A stretch of DNA of 64,000 nucleotides from UMGS1766 sp963597355 (lineage in GTDB: Bacteria; Bacillota; Clostridia; Oscillospirales; Oscillospiraceae). Positions 42,350 through 51,274 of the stretch are shown here, one piece after another; positions within the stretch are counted from its first letter, which is position 1; each line of letters begins with the position of its first letter. The DNA lies in the NCBI GenBank assembly GCA_963597355.1, contig CAVBPR010000002.1:62001-126000 (forward strand). The letters are read 5' to 3'. Below the pieces are notes generated by a model. It ran no database searches. It was not told the DNA's origin and saw only the letters and a list, made by a program, of their open reading frames with translations. The position numbers and the translations under genes are program-made.

Positions 42350-43489
42350 ATGTCATCACAGGTAACGAATTATCAATGCCCTGCCTGTACCGGACCGCTG
42401 CATTTTGCAGGCGCTTCCGGACGGCTGGAATGCGAATATTGCGGTTCAAGCTTTGCTGTCGCTGAAATTGAGGCGCTCTACGCTGAAAAGGAAGCGAAAG
42501 CGGTCGAGGCCGCGCAGAAAGTGGAAAGCGACTCTGCCGCAGCTGCAGACGCTGCGAATGACGCGGATCGTTGGGATATCTCTGGACTGCATGACAACTG
42601 GGACGGCGAGGCAGAGGGAATAAAAGCGTACTCCTGCCCGTCATGCGGCGCAGAACTGATATGCGATGCCACTACCGCCGCAACTGCCTGCCCGTACTGT
42701 GGAAATCCGAGTATCGTTCCGGGGCAATTTTCAGGAGCACTGAAACCGGACTATGTTCTTCCGTTCAAGCTGAGCAAAGAGGATGCAATCCAGGCACTCA
42801 GGCAGCACTATCGGAAAAAGCCGCTCCTGCCAAGAGTATTTTCAAAAACGAACCATCTCGCCGAGATCAAGGGAGTATATGTTCCTTTCTGGATGTTTGA
42901 TGTGGAAGCCGAAGGCAGTGTGCACTTTGAGGCTACCCGCAGCCATACGCACCGATCTGGTGACTATGAGATCACAGAGACAGAACATTTTGACGTGCGG
43001 CGTTCCGGGGAACTTGCGTTTGAAAAGATTCCGGTGGATGCATCCAGTCAGATGCCGGATGATTATATGGATTCTATCGAGCCATATGATTATTCTGAAC
43101 TGAAGCCCTTTTCTACGGCGTACCTGCCCGGTTTTCTGGCCGACAAATACGATGTGAGTGTGGAAGACAGCTGTGAACGGGCGGATAAGCGCTGTAAAGG
43201 CTCATTTGCAGCTGCACTGGAAGATACTGTAACCGGCTATGAAAGCTGTACACAAAAGAAGGCCGATGTTCATTTAAAGAGGGGCAAGGTGCATTATGCG
43301 CTGCTCCCGGTCTGGTTTTTGAACACGCAGTGGAATGGAAAGAATTTTCTGTTTGCCATGAATGGGCAGACCGGCAAGCTGGTTGGCGATCTTCCTGTCA
43401 GTATCAAAAGGGCAATCGGTCTATATGCGGCGATTGCGGCGCCGCTCGTTGCCATCGGTGTAACGGCGGTGCTGCATCTGATGCAATAA
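42350..43489 (+). CDS. zinc-ribbon membrane protein (YdjG-like)
   Basis: 379 aa. Two zinc ribbons at the N-terminus (CPACTG...CEYC about residues 10-31; CPSCGAELICDATTAATACPYC near 93-114), a conserved central domain (KGVYVPFWMFDVEAEG) and one C-terminal membrane segment (about 354-378). This is the YdjG/'TFIIB-type zinc finger' layout of the Bacillus pspA-ydjGHI membrane-stress operon. ATG 42350 has GAGGAAA upstream and places the ribbon at the start; ATG 42320 is an alternative. It is 13 bp before the YdjH-like gene. Confidence 0.8.
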   Translation: MSSQVTNYQCPACTGPLHFAGASGRLECEYCGSSFAVAEIEALYAEKEAKAVEAAQKVESDSAAAADAANDADRWDISGLHDNWDGEAEGIKAYSCPSCGAELICDATTAATACPYCGNPSIVPGQFSGALKPDYVLPFKLSKEDAIQALRQHYRKKPLLPRVFSKTNHLAEIKGVYVPFWMFDVEAEGSVHFEATRSHTHRSGDYEITETEHFDVRRSGELAFEKIPVDASSQMPDDYMDSIEPYDYSELKPFSTAYLPGFLADKYDVSVEDSCERADKRCKGSFAAALEDTVTGYESCTQKKADVHLKRGKVHYALLPVWFLNTQWNGKNFLFAMNGQTGKLVGDLPVSIKRAIGLYAAIAAPLVAIGVTAVLHLMQ

Positions 43490-43502
43490 GGAGGGCGGAG
43501 CA

Positions 43503-44282
43503 ATGAAAAGAAAATTTCTCTGCTTTCTGCTAGTGCTCGCAGCAATGCTTGCAATCGGTGTGAGTGCAGTTGCCGCCGAAGCGCAAATTTATTATGTTAC
43601 GGATGCGGCGGGACTTCTCAGTGAAAACGAAGATATGCAGTTGGAGAAGATGGCTGAAACAGTTTCTCAAAAATACGGTGTAGGCGTTTATATCGTTACG
43701 GTGGACGACTATCGGGATATCAGCTCTGGCGGCGTTTACACGGCAACCTATACCCTCTACCACGAGTATACCATGGGCGAGGGCGCAGGCAGAGACGGCA
43801 TTGTGCTGCTGCTCAGCATGAAAGAACGCGATTGGGCAATGTTTTGTTACGGTGAACAATGCGAGTATGCGTTCAACGAATACGGGCAGGAGCAGCTGGA
43901 GGAAGTCTTCCTGGATGATTTCAAAGAGGATGACTGGTACAGTGGCTTTGAGGATTACATCAAAGAGTGCTCGGTCTATCTGCAAAAGGCGGAAGACGGT
44001 AAACCGGTGCGAAAAAGTCCGGTAATTCCGATCATTATCGTGACAGGAATGGCATTATTTGTAGCATTGTTGGTGTTAGGTTTTATCTGGTGGCCCATGA
44101 AAAGTGTGGCTGAAAAGTCGACAGCAAACGACTACATCGCGGGAAATCTGCGCTTGACAGAAAAGACCGATACATTTACACATCGAACACAGTCGCGCAG
44201 GAAGATAGAACGCAGTTCCTCCGATGGCGGCAGTCGGAGCGAATCCGGCGGCGGAGGCTCTGGCCGAAGCGGAAAGTTCTGA
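43503..44282 (+). CDS. TPM-domain membrane protein (YdjH-like)
   Basis: 259 aa. A signal peptide (1-22), a TPM/Psb32 domain (about 28-160: YYVTDAAGLLSENEDMQLEKM; GRDGIVLLLSMKERDWAMF), a transmembrane segment (about 178-198) and a glycine/serine tail (SESGGGGSGRSGKF). This is the arrangement of YdjH, which with YdjG recruits YdjI to the membrane in Bacillus. The order YdjG-YdjH is conserved here. Confidence 0.85.
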   Translation: MKRKFLCFLLVLAAMLAIGVSAVAAEAQIYYVTDAAGLLSENEDMQLEKMAETVSQKYGVGVYIVTVDDYRDISSGGVYTATYTLYHEYTMGEGAGRDGIVLLLSMKERDWAMFCYGEQCEYAFNEYGQEQLEEVFLDDFKEDDWYSGFEDYIKECSVYLQKAEDGKPVRKSPVIPIIIVTGMALFVALLVLGFIWWPMKSVAEKSTANDYIAGNLRLTEKTDTFTHRTQSRRKIERSSSDGGSRSESGGGGSGRSGKF

Positions 44283-44294
44283 AAGGAGGCGAAA

Positions 44295-45488
44295 ATGAAT
44301 CAGAAAGCGGGAAAACAGGTTTTTGCTGTCATGTTAACCTTGCTATTGACGCTGTGGCTTTGCGCCTGCGCACAAAAACAGCCGGAGAATTCTGTCGAAG
44401 CGACAAATCATCCCACCATCGATCTGCCTGTGAAAACAGAGGAGCAAAAAGATCAAAAAATTACGGAATCGCTGGAATCGGCAGTGCTGACCCAGAGAGG
44501 TGAAGAGTCCTTAACGCTGCTGCGTGAAAAAATCAGTGGTGATTCGGTGATGTTTGGTGTGGCATATCTCGGATATGTCGGTGGTTTGTTTGACGAAGGC
44601 TTTGAACAGGGATTTCCGGCATGGCTGCAGGAGAACGATCAGGCGATGCTGGACGAATACCCCTTCATCGAGGAACTTGATGAGGAACACATTATCGGTA
44701 ATGCAGGCCACCTGTACTGCATCGTTCCGGTGGATGAAAACGCGACGATTGCGGTTAACCGTGTAAAATGGAACGAAAGCACGCAGACCTATGAGAACAC
44801 AGACGTTCTCTACCGGTCAGAGATTGGCACTCCGATATTGGTCTTTGCAAATCTGGACGGCATAGCATGGGATGTTGACACAGAGGTGCAGATTACCGAT
44901 AACAGTGGACGCAGCTGTACATGGCATCCATCCTTCGATGAAGAGCTCCACGACTACCTTGTGCCCTGTATAATAGATGGGGAATGCCGTTCCTGGGACT
45001 TCACCGAATCCCGGTATGGCGATGGGGGAGACCTAGGCGTTTGGCTTGCAGATGGCTGGCTCGGGCCGACCGAGTTCGGCCTTGCAGGAAGCGACGACTG
45101 GGGCCTGACATGGTGCGCCTCCTGCACAGCATGGAACACCGACCGGTGGGCAAGGTTCCTGCTTACCTTTTATCCGGGGGATGAAACAGGCGGTGCAGTT
45201 GATCTGGACTGGCAGTACGACGGGGAGGAAGAATTTGAAGAGCAGTGGAGCGGTTTCTGGACGATAGAAACTGAGTCGGATATGCCCAGCCGTGTAACAA
45301 TCAGTCTTTCCCGTGTGGGCGGTAAGAGCTATGGCGCTTCAGATGGTCCGATGTACATCAGCGAGACCTATCCTGTAATGATTGACCCATCCGGTGAAAA
45401 TCTGTTGATTGCGGAAGGAGAAAATGGAGTCTGCCTGCCGTTCATGGACAGCAGCTTCGCAATTGTTCTGACGCTGGCCATGGGATAG
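44295..45488 (+). CDS. lipoprotein of unknown function
   Basis: 397 aa with signal peptide and lipobox (LWLCACAQK). The mature part is acidic and aromatic-rich; the C-terminal 190 residues include GDGGDLGVWLADGWLGPTEFG and WQYDGEEEFEEQWSGFW, like the second domain of the lipoprotein at 41124-42188. 13 bp after the TPM gene; last gene of the operon. Confidence 0.75.
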   Translation: MNQKAGKQVFAVMLTLLLTLWLCACAQKQPENSVEATNHPTIDLPVKTEEQKDQKITESLESAVLTQRGEESLTLLREKISGDSVMFGVAYLGYVGGLFDEGFEQGFPAWLQENDQAMLDEYPFIEELDEEHIIGNAGHLYCIVPVDENATIAVNRVKWNESTQTYENTDVLYRSEIGTPILVFANLDGIAWDVDTEVQITDNSGRSCTWHPSFDEELHDYLVPCIIDGECRSWDFTESRYGDGGDLGVWLADGWLGPTEFGLAGSDDWGLTWCASCTAWNTDRWARFLLTFYPGDETGGAVDLDWQYDGEEEFEEQWSGFWTIETESDMPSRVTISLSRVGGKSYGASDGPMYISETYPVMIDPSGENLLIAEGENGVCLPFMDSSFAIVLTLAMG

Positions 45489-45558
45489 AAAGCAGACAAA
45501 GCGAAATCCTCATTTGTTATGAACCGAATCTGTCAATATTATGCGGCCGTGATACGAC

Positions 45559-45618
45559 AAAAGTGCAGCTCCGATCTTACACAGGTTCAAACTGTGTTAA
45601 GCTCGGAGCTGCACTTTT
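45559..45618. terminator. bidirectional terminator between convergent genes
   Basis: AAAAGTGCAGCTCCGA / TCGGAGCTGCACTTTT around an inner ACACAG/CTGTGT stem. It overlaps the 3' end of the leftward gene at 45587. Confidence 0.85.
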
Positions 45619-48600
45619 CATAGGTGTCCTGCAACAGACGATCCGCCCGTTCCCGTGCCAGCACATCCTGCAGTGCTTTGCTCTTGCTGAGCGCCTCCTC
45701 GGCCCGCTGCATGGCGTTGTCGATCTGGGGCATGTACTGGGACATCTGGGCGGAAATGTTGCGGGCCCGGCCAGAAGACTTGTCTTCGATGGAATCGTAC
45801 TCCCGCTGCAGCTCGTCCATCTTGTTTTGCCAGTTCTGATACTGGGATCTGCGGCGTTCCCACCGGAAATATGCTTCCCGTTCTGCCTGCGTTGTGAGGG
45901 TGGAAGTGTCCAGATCCGACAGAATTTCGTCGTCGGTGGCGGAGTAGACGCGCTGGGAGAGTTGCGGCGCAGAAAAATTTTGTTGCTCAGAAGTATTGAC
46001 AGCGTCGGAATCTATGTTATCATTGGTATCAAAAGAAGTCTTCTGCATACCAATTAGAGCGCCGGGACTTGCAGACAGTGCGTCAGCATTGTCTAGGGGG
46101 GAGTACAGCTGACTCCGATCACTACCGTGATCTACCCCTCCGGAAGAGCCGTTACGGTATGGAGGATTTCTTTTTTCTATATCTCCGATGCTGTATATGG
46201 TTTCGTTGTTTCCGTTTACACCAGCAGAAATATGAATCCTATAAAATTGGCCATCAGCATCCATGAAGAATGACGTATAGTACGTAAAACCATCTTCGCC
46301 GATATCATTCTCATGGGCGCCATTCATATCCGGATCATAACCAATGAAAATTCCAACCAGCGCCAGCTCGTCAATATGAGACGCAGCCCGGGCCTTTACG
46401 CCATAATCGTCTGCTGACATCAGCGGGCGATCTTTTGTTTTCCTGGATTGTATGTGGGGATCACTCAGCTTATAGGCAGAACGCGCGGTGAGTCGCAGGA
46501 ACTGTCCATCCGTAGTGGGAATAATAATATCTTCGCCGCCGCGAATGGTGTCGTTGATATACTGTTCAACCTGTTTTTCCATTTGCTGAACATCGTTTCC
46601 CTCCAGTTGCAGGCGATCGAACTGGACATACCGCAGCACATTTCCGTTTTCATCGATTGCTTCACGAATAGAGAACTTCGCACCCTCAACAGCATTGACA
46701 GCCTGCAGGCGGCTCTGCTCGTCTCCGGCGACGTAGGTTTTCACCGGCATGCCGGTGGCTTGAATCTGCTGCAGCAACGCTTCATCGATGTTATCCGGCA
46801 CCACGACGGCCAGCACCTCGTCGAAATTGACCACGCGCTCCGGTTTGGCCTCGAAATAGCCGGTGGGCATCTCTGCCGCGGAATGGTAAAGCGCTTGGAT
46901 CCGCTTGGCCGTGTCCTTGTCGATGGTGTAGCCTTCCTTGGAGAAGGCCCGGACAATGGCGGCCGATGTCTGCTTGCCGGTGGCTGCATCGATCAGAATG
47001 CTGCCGATGATGTCCTCTTCTTCGTAGCTGTTGTCCGCATGCGGCTTGTTCTGCTTGCGTACCTGCTGAATCACTGAGCTGATATCTTCATCCAGATCCG
47101 ACAGCAGGTCGTCGTATTCCTGCGCATCGATCTGTTGCAGGCGGCCGGAATCGGAACGAATGGAATCAAGGTCGGAATACTCCGGCGTTGCCGTGCTCAT
47201 CATGGCCTTAGAATCGTGGCCCCACACGCCCTCGCCCCGCTGGCGCTGGTTCTGCGTCATGGCGCGAACGATGTTTTCTGCCGTGTAGGCATAGTGCAGG
47301 GAGGCAAAACTGCGGCGATTGCCGCTGGCCGTAAAGCGATCCTTGCCGTTGTAAATCCCCGGTTCACCCAGAAGGCCGTCCAGCTGGCCCAGCAGCCATT
47401 GCTTCACCTTGGCGCGATCTGTCTTTGCCTGTAGCGCATCATGCGTTGCCGTGCGATCAATCTCGCCCTTGGTCTGGCCGCCGTCCTCATACATGGCCCA
47501 GGCATTGCGGATCAGGTCTTCCAGCTGGAAAACAGAGAGATTGCTCATGCTGTGGGCAATTCTTGCTTCCCGCTTCTCGCTGATTTCCTCGGCCGTCCAT
47601 TTCTTCGCGACTGCCATCTTCCGGAGCAATGGTTCGCCCAGCTTTTTATAATAGTCATGAAGAATATTGTTCAGCGTTTCCCGATGCTCGCCCAAAGCGG
47701 TTTCAATGCTTTCGCCCTGCTCCAATTGCGCTTGAATCCCGGCCAGCTCCTGAACGCCGATCCGGTCAATAACAGAATTCAACACGTCGTTGCCGAACTT
47801 CCGGTTCCACACCTTGGCCATTTTTGTGGGTTCCAGTGTTTCGCCCTGATCTGCCAGATAGGCGGCCCGCACGGTATCGTTGTCCGCCAGACGGTCTGCC
47901 ATTGTCTCTGCGCTCATGTTGGAGCTTTCGTCTATGCCAGCGGCACGTAGTACACTGGTATTGCCGAAAATGCCTCCGGCAACCTTTTTGGCCTGCTGAT
48001 CCAGCATCTGTTCTACCTGCTGTGCCTTCTTGGAATTCACCGGATATTCCACGTTTGGCGCCGTTGGTGTCCAGGCATCGCCGCCGTACACATGGTTCCG
48101 GGAATCCACCTCCGGATCAATAGAGCCGCTGGACAGCACGATGGAGATGGGCCCGTATTTGCTGTGGCCGGCATCGGCCTTGACGACAGCAATGCTGGGC
48201 ATGGGGAAACCACCCAAACGAATGGTGTCCAGCAGGTTTTGCTCCGTCAGATTATGCAGTGCCAGCAGGTTGCCCACCTGCTCCACCGATTCCCGCATAG
48301 AGAATACGGTTTGGCGCGGAGGAACCTTTAGATGTTCTGGAATTTCATCGTTGACACCCACGATACGTTGGAGTATCTTATTGATAGAAGGGATATCACC
48401 GCCAGAGTCAACGTCTCCGGAGAGGAGCGCCGCCTGGTTGAACGGTGATGTCTCCTTTTTTATTGCCAAGACTTCGTGAATATAGAATTTATTCTCGGAA
48501 TTAGTGCGTTTCAGTAGCACTCCAGCCATATATTCTGTTCCATCAATTTCTATTGGAGCTGCAACCACCGCAGTATCATATCCGCGACCCTTCGAGTTTA

Positions 48601-48895
48601 TCTGATAATCAACGACCCGTCCCTGCTGTAAAATATCCGAAGCTTTAAGCGATCCCTCATATCCTTTTAGCGAACACACTGTGCGCATGCTTGCAACTGC
48701 TGTAATCCCCGCGTCCAGTTTATCCGGCTCAATTCTACCCTCACGATACGTATACTCAGCATCCTTTTGATCTGAGCTCGAATTTTGCTGATTCAATTTT
48801 CCAGCAGTGCCTTGTCCCACAGATCCGCCAATATATGCAAAAATATATGCCCACGCTGACGGATCTTGCACCGTAAACGTAGGCGTACTCATAAA
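45587..48895 (-). CDS. large polyvalent phage/ICE protein (MuF/LPD-type)
   Basis: 1102 aa. The N-terminal 170 residues resemble the small nuclease-like domains (barnase/EndoU/RelE group) found in MuF-type phage proteins (GYDTAVVAAPIEIDG, then KFYIHEVLAIKK). A middle helical region (450-700) and a later alpha/beta domain (about 860-960, PLMSADDYGVKARAASHIDE) look like 'large polyvalent protein-associated domains'. The C-terminus is a coiled coil. Such proteins are injected or transferred by phages and conjugative elements. No phage structural or integrase gene is nearby, so it is probably a leftover. ATG 48895 is the likely start, because a degenerate second copy of this N-terminus lies at 49890-50029. 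Confidence 0.6.
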   Translation of the reverse strand, partial: FMSTPTFTVQDPSAWAYIFAYIGGSVGQGTAGKLNQQNSSSDQKDAEYTYREGRIEPDKLDAGITAVASMRTVCSLKGYEGSLKASDILQQGRVVDYQINSKGRGYDTAVVAAPIEIDGTEYMAGVLLKRTNSENKFYIHEVLAIKKETSPFNQAALLSGDVDSGGDIPSINKILQRIVGVNDEIPEHLKVPPRQTVFSMRESVEQVGNLLALHNLTEQNLLDTIRLGGFPMPSIAVVKADAGHSKYGPISIVLSSGSIDPEVDSRNHVYGGDAWTPTAPNVEYPVNSKKAQQVEQMLDQQAKKVAGGIFGNTSVLRAAGIDESSNMSAETMADRLADNDTVRAAYLADQGETLEPTKMAKVWNRKFGNDVLNSVIDRIGVQELAGIQAQLEQGESIETALGEHRETLNNILHDYYKKLGEPLLRKMAVAKKWTAEEISEKREARIAHSMSNLSVFQLEDLIRNAWAMYEDGGQTKGEIDRTATHDALQAKTDRAKVKQWLLGQLDGLLGEPGIYNGKDRFTASGNRRSFASLHYAYTAENIVRAMTQNQRQRGEGVWGHDSKAMMSTATPEYSDLDSIRSDSGRLQQIDAQEYDDLLSDLDEDISSVIQQVRKQNKPHADNSYEEEDIIGSILIDAATGKQTSAAIVRAFSKEGYTIDKDTAKRIQALYHSAAEMPTGYFEAKPERVVNFDEVLAVVVPDNIDEALLQQIQATGMPVKTYVAGDEQSRLQAVNAVEGAKFSIREAIDENGNVLRYVQFDRLQLEGNDVQQMEKQVEQYINDTIRGGEDIIIPTTDGQFLRLTARSAYKLSDPHIQSRKTKDRPLMSADDYGVKARAASHIDELALVGIFIGYDPDMNGAHENDIGEDGFTYYTSFFMDADGQFYRIHISAGVNGNNETIYSIGDIEKRNPPYRNGSSGGVDHGSDRSQLYSPLDNADALSASPGALIGMQKTSFDTNDNIDSDAVNTSEQQNFSAPQLSQRVYSATDDEILSDLDTSTLTTQAEREAYFRWERRRSQYQNWQNKMDELQREYDSIEDKSSGRARNISAQMSQYMPQIDNAMQRAEEALSKSKALQDVLARERADRLLQDTYEKCSSELNTV

Positions 48896-48905
48896 TGGTT
48901 GTGGG
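48870..48905. repeat. 36-bp direct repeat, left copy
   Basis: Identical at 34 of 36 positions to 50009-50044. It spans the start of the 1102-aa gene and a corrupted tRNA 3' end (TGGTTGTGGG against TGGTTGCGGG). Confidence 0.7.
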
Positions 48906-49035
48906 AATACTTTAATGATTGTATGTAAGCAGATTACATACAGGCGCGACACATGGCTTGAAATTACAAGGGTTTTGGGCAAACACAGCAGGCATTTTGT
49001 CAGATTTTACTGTAACTTCCAGGGCAGAAGATGGG

Positions 49036-49278
49036 TTAAGAAGCAAAGGCTGGCTGGATTTGTTCAGTGGGCAGACCAAGCCGCCGAGCTCTGTCATGTT
49101 CATAGGTAACGCGGGTAACTTCTTCAATGAAAGCTTTTTCCTGCTCGCTGGCACTTGGCCAGCTGATATGGTACTTTCGGCAAAGCTTGAAAAAGAGCGC
49201 ATAATAAATGTCTGCTTCAGCATCCTTTCGGCAGTACCACTCAGCGTCAGAGACAGGTCTATTCTTCGTATCAATCAT
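49036..49278 (-). CDS. small protein of the phage/ICE remnant, unknown
   Basis: 80 aa, soluble, with a good AAAGGAG site before ATG 49278 and sensible composition (DAEADIYYALFFKLCRKY; SASEQEKAFIEEV). No family recognised. It lies between the large polyvalent gene and the acetyltransferase-like fragment, all on the same strand. Confidence 0.55.
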   Translation of the reverse strand: MIDTKNRPVSDAEWYCRKDAEADIYYALFFKLCRKYHISWPSASEQEKAFIEEVTRVTYEHDRARRLGLPTEQIQPAFAS

Positions 49279-49294
49279 GGGGATTGCACTCCTT

Positions 49295-49570
49295 TCATCT
49301 CAAATAACTGCAAAAGATTTCTTTTGCGGCATCGTCTGCGATCATCAGTCTTGGTGCACTAGATCTAAACTGCGGGAGCATAACCGCGCCAAAATCCTTG
49401 ATGTAGTGTTCAGCCAGTTCTGGTGTTTTGGCTTCTAAGACCACATCACCGGCAAATCCACAGTCTACCGACAGCTTGATGCCATAGGCGATAAGCAGAC
49501 GTCCAATGCCGGTATACTTCCGTTCGCTGCGCGTCGTCATCGTCGGATTGCTTTCAGGCTGCGCTTCCAT
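49295..49570 (-). pseudogene. GNAT-like fragment of the phage/ICE remnant
   Basis: 91 codons resembling the C-terminal part of a GNAT-type acetyltransferase (KYTGIGRLLIAYGIKLSVDCGF; TPELAEHYIKDFGAVML). The N-terminal strands are missing, and the frame begins inside sequence coding for another protein in a different frame, so it looks truncated, although some short mobile-element proteins have this form naturally. Confidence 0.45.
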
Positions 49571-50029
49571 GCAGAATACTGTGCGTCCTGCTGTTCCAAC
49601 AAAATGCGTTGTGCGGCCTCATCGTCTCCGGATACCTCGCTCAACCGATCTGCAATTTCGGTGTTGACATTCTCAGAATTTCTTGTATCATGTTCACATG
49701 CAGAGGGATCCTTCGCTTTGCCGCTGGTATGCAGCGGTGCGACTCCACTTTGGAGTTTTTTGCGCGGTGTCCTTCTGCTTTTTTATTGAGATAATATCAC
49801 AGAGATATAAATTTCCGTCTGTACCATGCAAAACGATCATTCTTGCACTATACGCTTTTACGCCAACAATGCTCCCGTCCGACACAAATTCAGAAGGCGT
49901 AAAAACATCGTATTATTATTGCGGGAATCGCTACCGCAGTAAATCCAAGAGCTGTGGGTGCTTTACCAACAATATGTAAAAATGTACGCCTATGTCTACG
50001 GGATGCGTACCGTAAACATAGGCGTACTC
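49552..50029 (-). pseudogene. decayed paralogue of the 1102-aa polyvalent protein
   Basis: The minus strand starts MSTPMFTVRIP at 50029 (the intact gene starts MSTPTFTVQDP), then hits a stop; homologous codons continue in another frame (YIFTYC-like against YIFAYI). A nuclease-like segment VGVKAYSARMIVLHG...LYLCDIISIKKQ follows at 49694-49885, and a further frame reads DRLSEVSGDDEAAQRI...YSAWKRSLKAIRR to a stop near 49552. Several frameshifts and a large deletion explain this best. Confidence 0.55.
49984..50027 (-). terminator. inverted repeat behind tRNA-fMet
   Basis: GTACGCCTATGTCTACGG / CCGTAAACATAGGCGTAC, 17 of 18 pairs with an 8-nt loop, followed on the minus strand by ATTTTTAC. It can terminate the tRNA transcript. 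The same region is homologous to the start of the polyvalent gene. Confidence 0.6.
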
Positions 50030-50034
50030 ATAAA

Positions 50035-50044
<10 letters not shown>
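50009..50044. repeat. 36-bp direct repeat, right copy, overlapping tRNA-fMet
   Basis: 34/36 identical to 48870-48905. Its last 10 bases are the tRNA 3' end including CCA, the usual attachment site position for tRNA-targeting integrases. Confidence 0.65.
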
Positions 50045-50111
<67 letters not shown>

Positions 50112-50292
50112 ATATTGACTTGACACTCAAATCGGTTCTCCTGAGTGCTAAAATAGAATACCACATACATCACTGTATGTCAACACCTATTTTCAAAAAA
50201 ATAAAATTTTTGAAAATAGGTGAAATATTTTGGGGTGCTGATTTTTAAATCGATATATATTAATCTGATGGTAGAATGTCGAAAAATATTTA

Positions 50293-50321
50293 TTGACATA
50301 ATCCAACAACTTAGATATTAG
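50293..50321 (+). promoter_or_regulatory. promoter of the candidate small RNA
   Basis: TTGACA, 17-bp spacer, TATTAG. Nothing else is seen between the tRNA and this site. Confidence 0.5.
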
Positions 50322-50327
50322 ATATAC

Positions 50328-50405
50328 TTAATTTAGAAGGATTGGTTACACTAAGCGGTTTTTCCGTGAGAGTGGGCGCATTGAGCGCAGCCGGTTCTTT
50401 TTTTG
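50328..50405 (+). ncRNA. candidate structured small RNA of about 75 nt
   Basis: After the promoter comes a sequence that folds as a three-way junction: closing stem GGATTGGTT / AGCCGGTTC (with wobbles), arm CACT-aagCGGtttttCCGtgag-AGTG, arm GCGC-attga-GCGC, then TTTTTTT. No open frame; the next gene is on the opposite strand. No known RNA family recognised. Confidence 0.45.
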
Positions 50406-50484
50406 TGCTCATTATATGGAAACGTCAATTGACAGAACGAGAGCTACTGCATTCCTGAAAAATGGATTTTGAAATAAATATTGC

Positions 50485-51267
50485 TCAACCCAGTGCAACA
50501 TCCAAGACCATCATCATGCTGAAGCCGAGGGCAAAAAATAGCGTGCCGAGATTGGAGTGTCGCCCCTGGGACATTTCCGGTATCAGATCCTCTACAACGA
50601 CATAGAGCATAGCGCCCGCCGCAAAACTCAGGAGATACGGCAGAGCGGGGATGATGCGATGGGCAGCGAGTATGGTGAGTGCCGCGCCAACTGGCTCCAC
50701 AATGCCGGAAAGCACCCCGCCGAGGAAGGCTCGTCCTTTACCCTCTCCCTCTGCTCGAAGCGGCATTGAAATGATCGCACCTTCCGGGAAGTTCTGAATG
50801 GCGATGCCGAGGGACAGAGCCATTGCGCTTGTCGTCGTGATCTGGGTGCTCTCGGAGAGAAGACCCGCATAGATCACGCCAACGGCCATGCCCTCCGGAA
50901 TGTTGTGCAGTGTGACTGCCAGCACCATCATCGCTGTACGGCTCAAATTGCTGCGGGGCCCCTCTGTCTGCTCACTGCCAATGTGGAGATGGGGGATTAG
51001 GTGGTCGAGGGCGAGCAGGAACAGTATGCCAAGCCAGAATCCAACAAATGCTGGAGAAAAGGCCAGCTTTCCAAGCTGCGCTGATTGCTCGATGGCCGGA
51101 ATCAACAGACTCCAGATGGAGGCGGCTACCATCACGCCTGCGGCGAAGCCCGCAAGCGCACGCTGCACCAGGTCGCTGAGCGAGCGCTTCATAAAGAACA
51201 CGCAGGCCGCACCGGCTGCCGTTCCGAGAAAGGGGATCATGATCCCGCAAAAGATATTCATTGTCAT
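50485..51267 (-). CDS. ZIP-family metal transporter
   Basis: 260 aa, eight predicted membrane segments, with metal-binding motifs HNIPEGMAVG (TM4) and QNFPEGAIIS (TM5) and a DHLIPHLHIG loop before TM4. This is the GufA/ZupT-like group that imports zinc or other divalent metals. It is the last gene of a three-gene leftward group; the start lies 8 bp after the transglutaminase-like gene's stop. Confidence 0.92.
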   Translation of the reverse strand: MTMNIFCGIMIPFLGTAAGAACVFFMKRSLSDLVQRALAGFAAGVMVAASIWSLLIPAIEQSAQLGKLAFSPAFVGFWLGILFLLALDHLIPHLHIGSEQTEGPRSNLSRTAMMVLAVTLHNIPEGMAVGVIYAGLLSESTQITTTSAMALSLGIAIQNFPEGAIISMPLRAEGEGKGRAFLGGVLSGIVEPVGAALTILAAHRIIPALPYLLSFAAGAMLYVVVEDLIPEMSQGRHSNLGTLFFALGFSMMMVLDVALG

Positions 51268-51274
51268 CGTTTCC

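Noticed and set aside
49694..49885. Independent 63-aa gene
   Set aside because: It fits better as an internal piece of the decayed polyvalent-protein paralogue, with flanking homologous codons in other frames.
50328..50405. Riboswitch for the ZIP transporter
   Set aside because: It is on the opposite strand and downstream of that gene, so it cannot be its 5' leader; no known riboswitch core was recognised.
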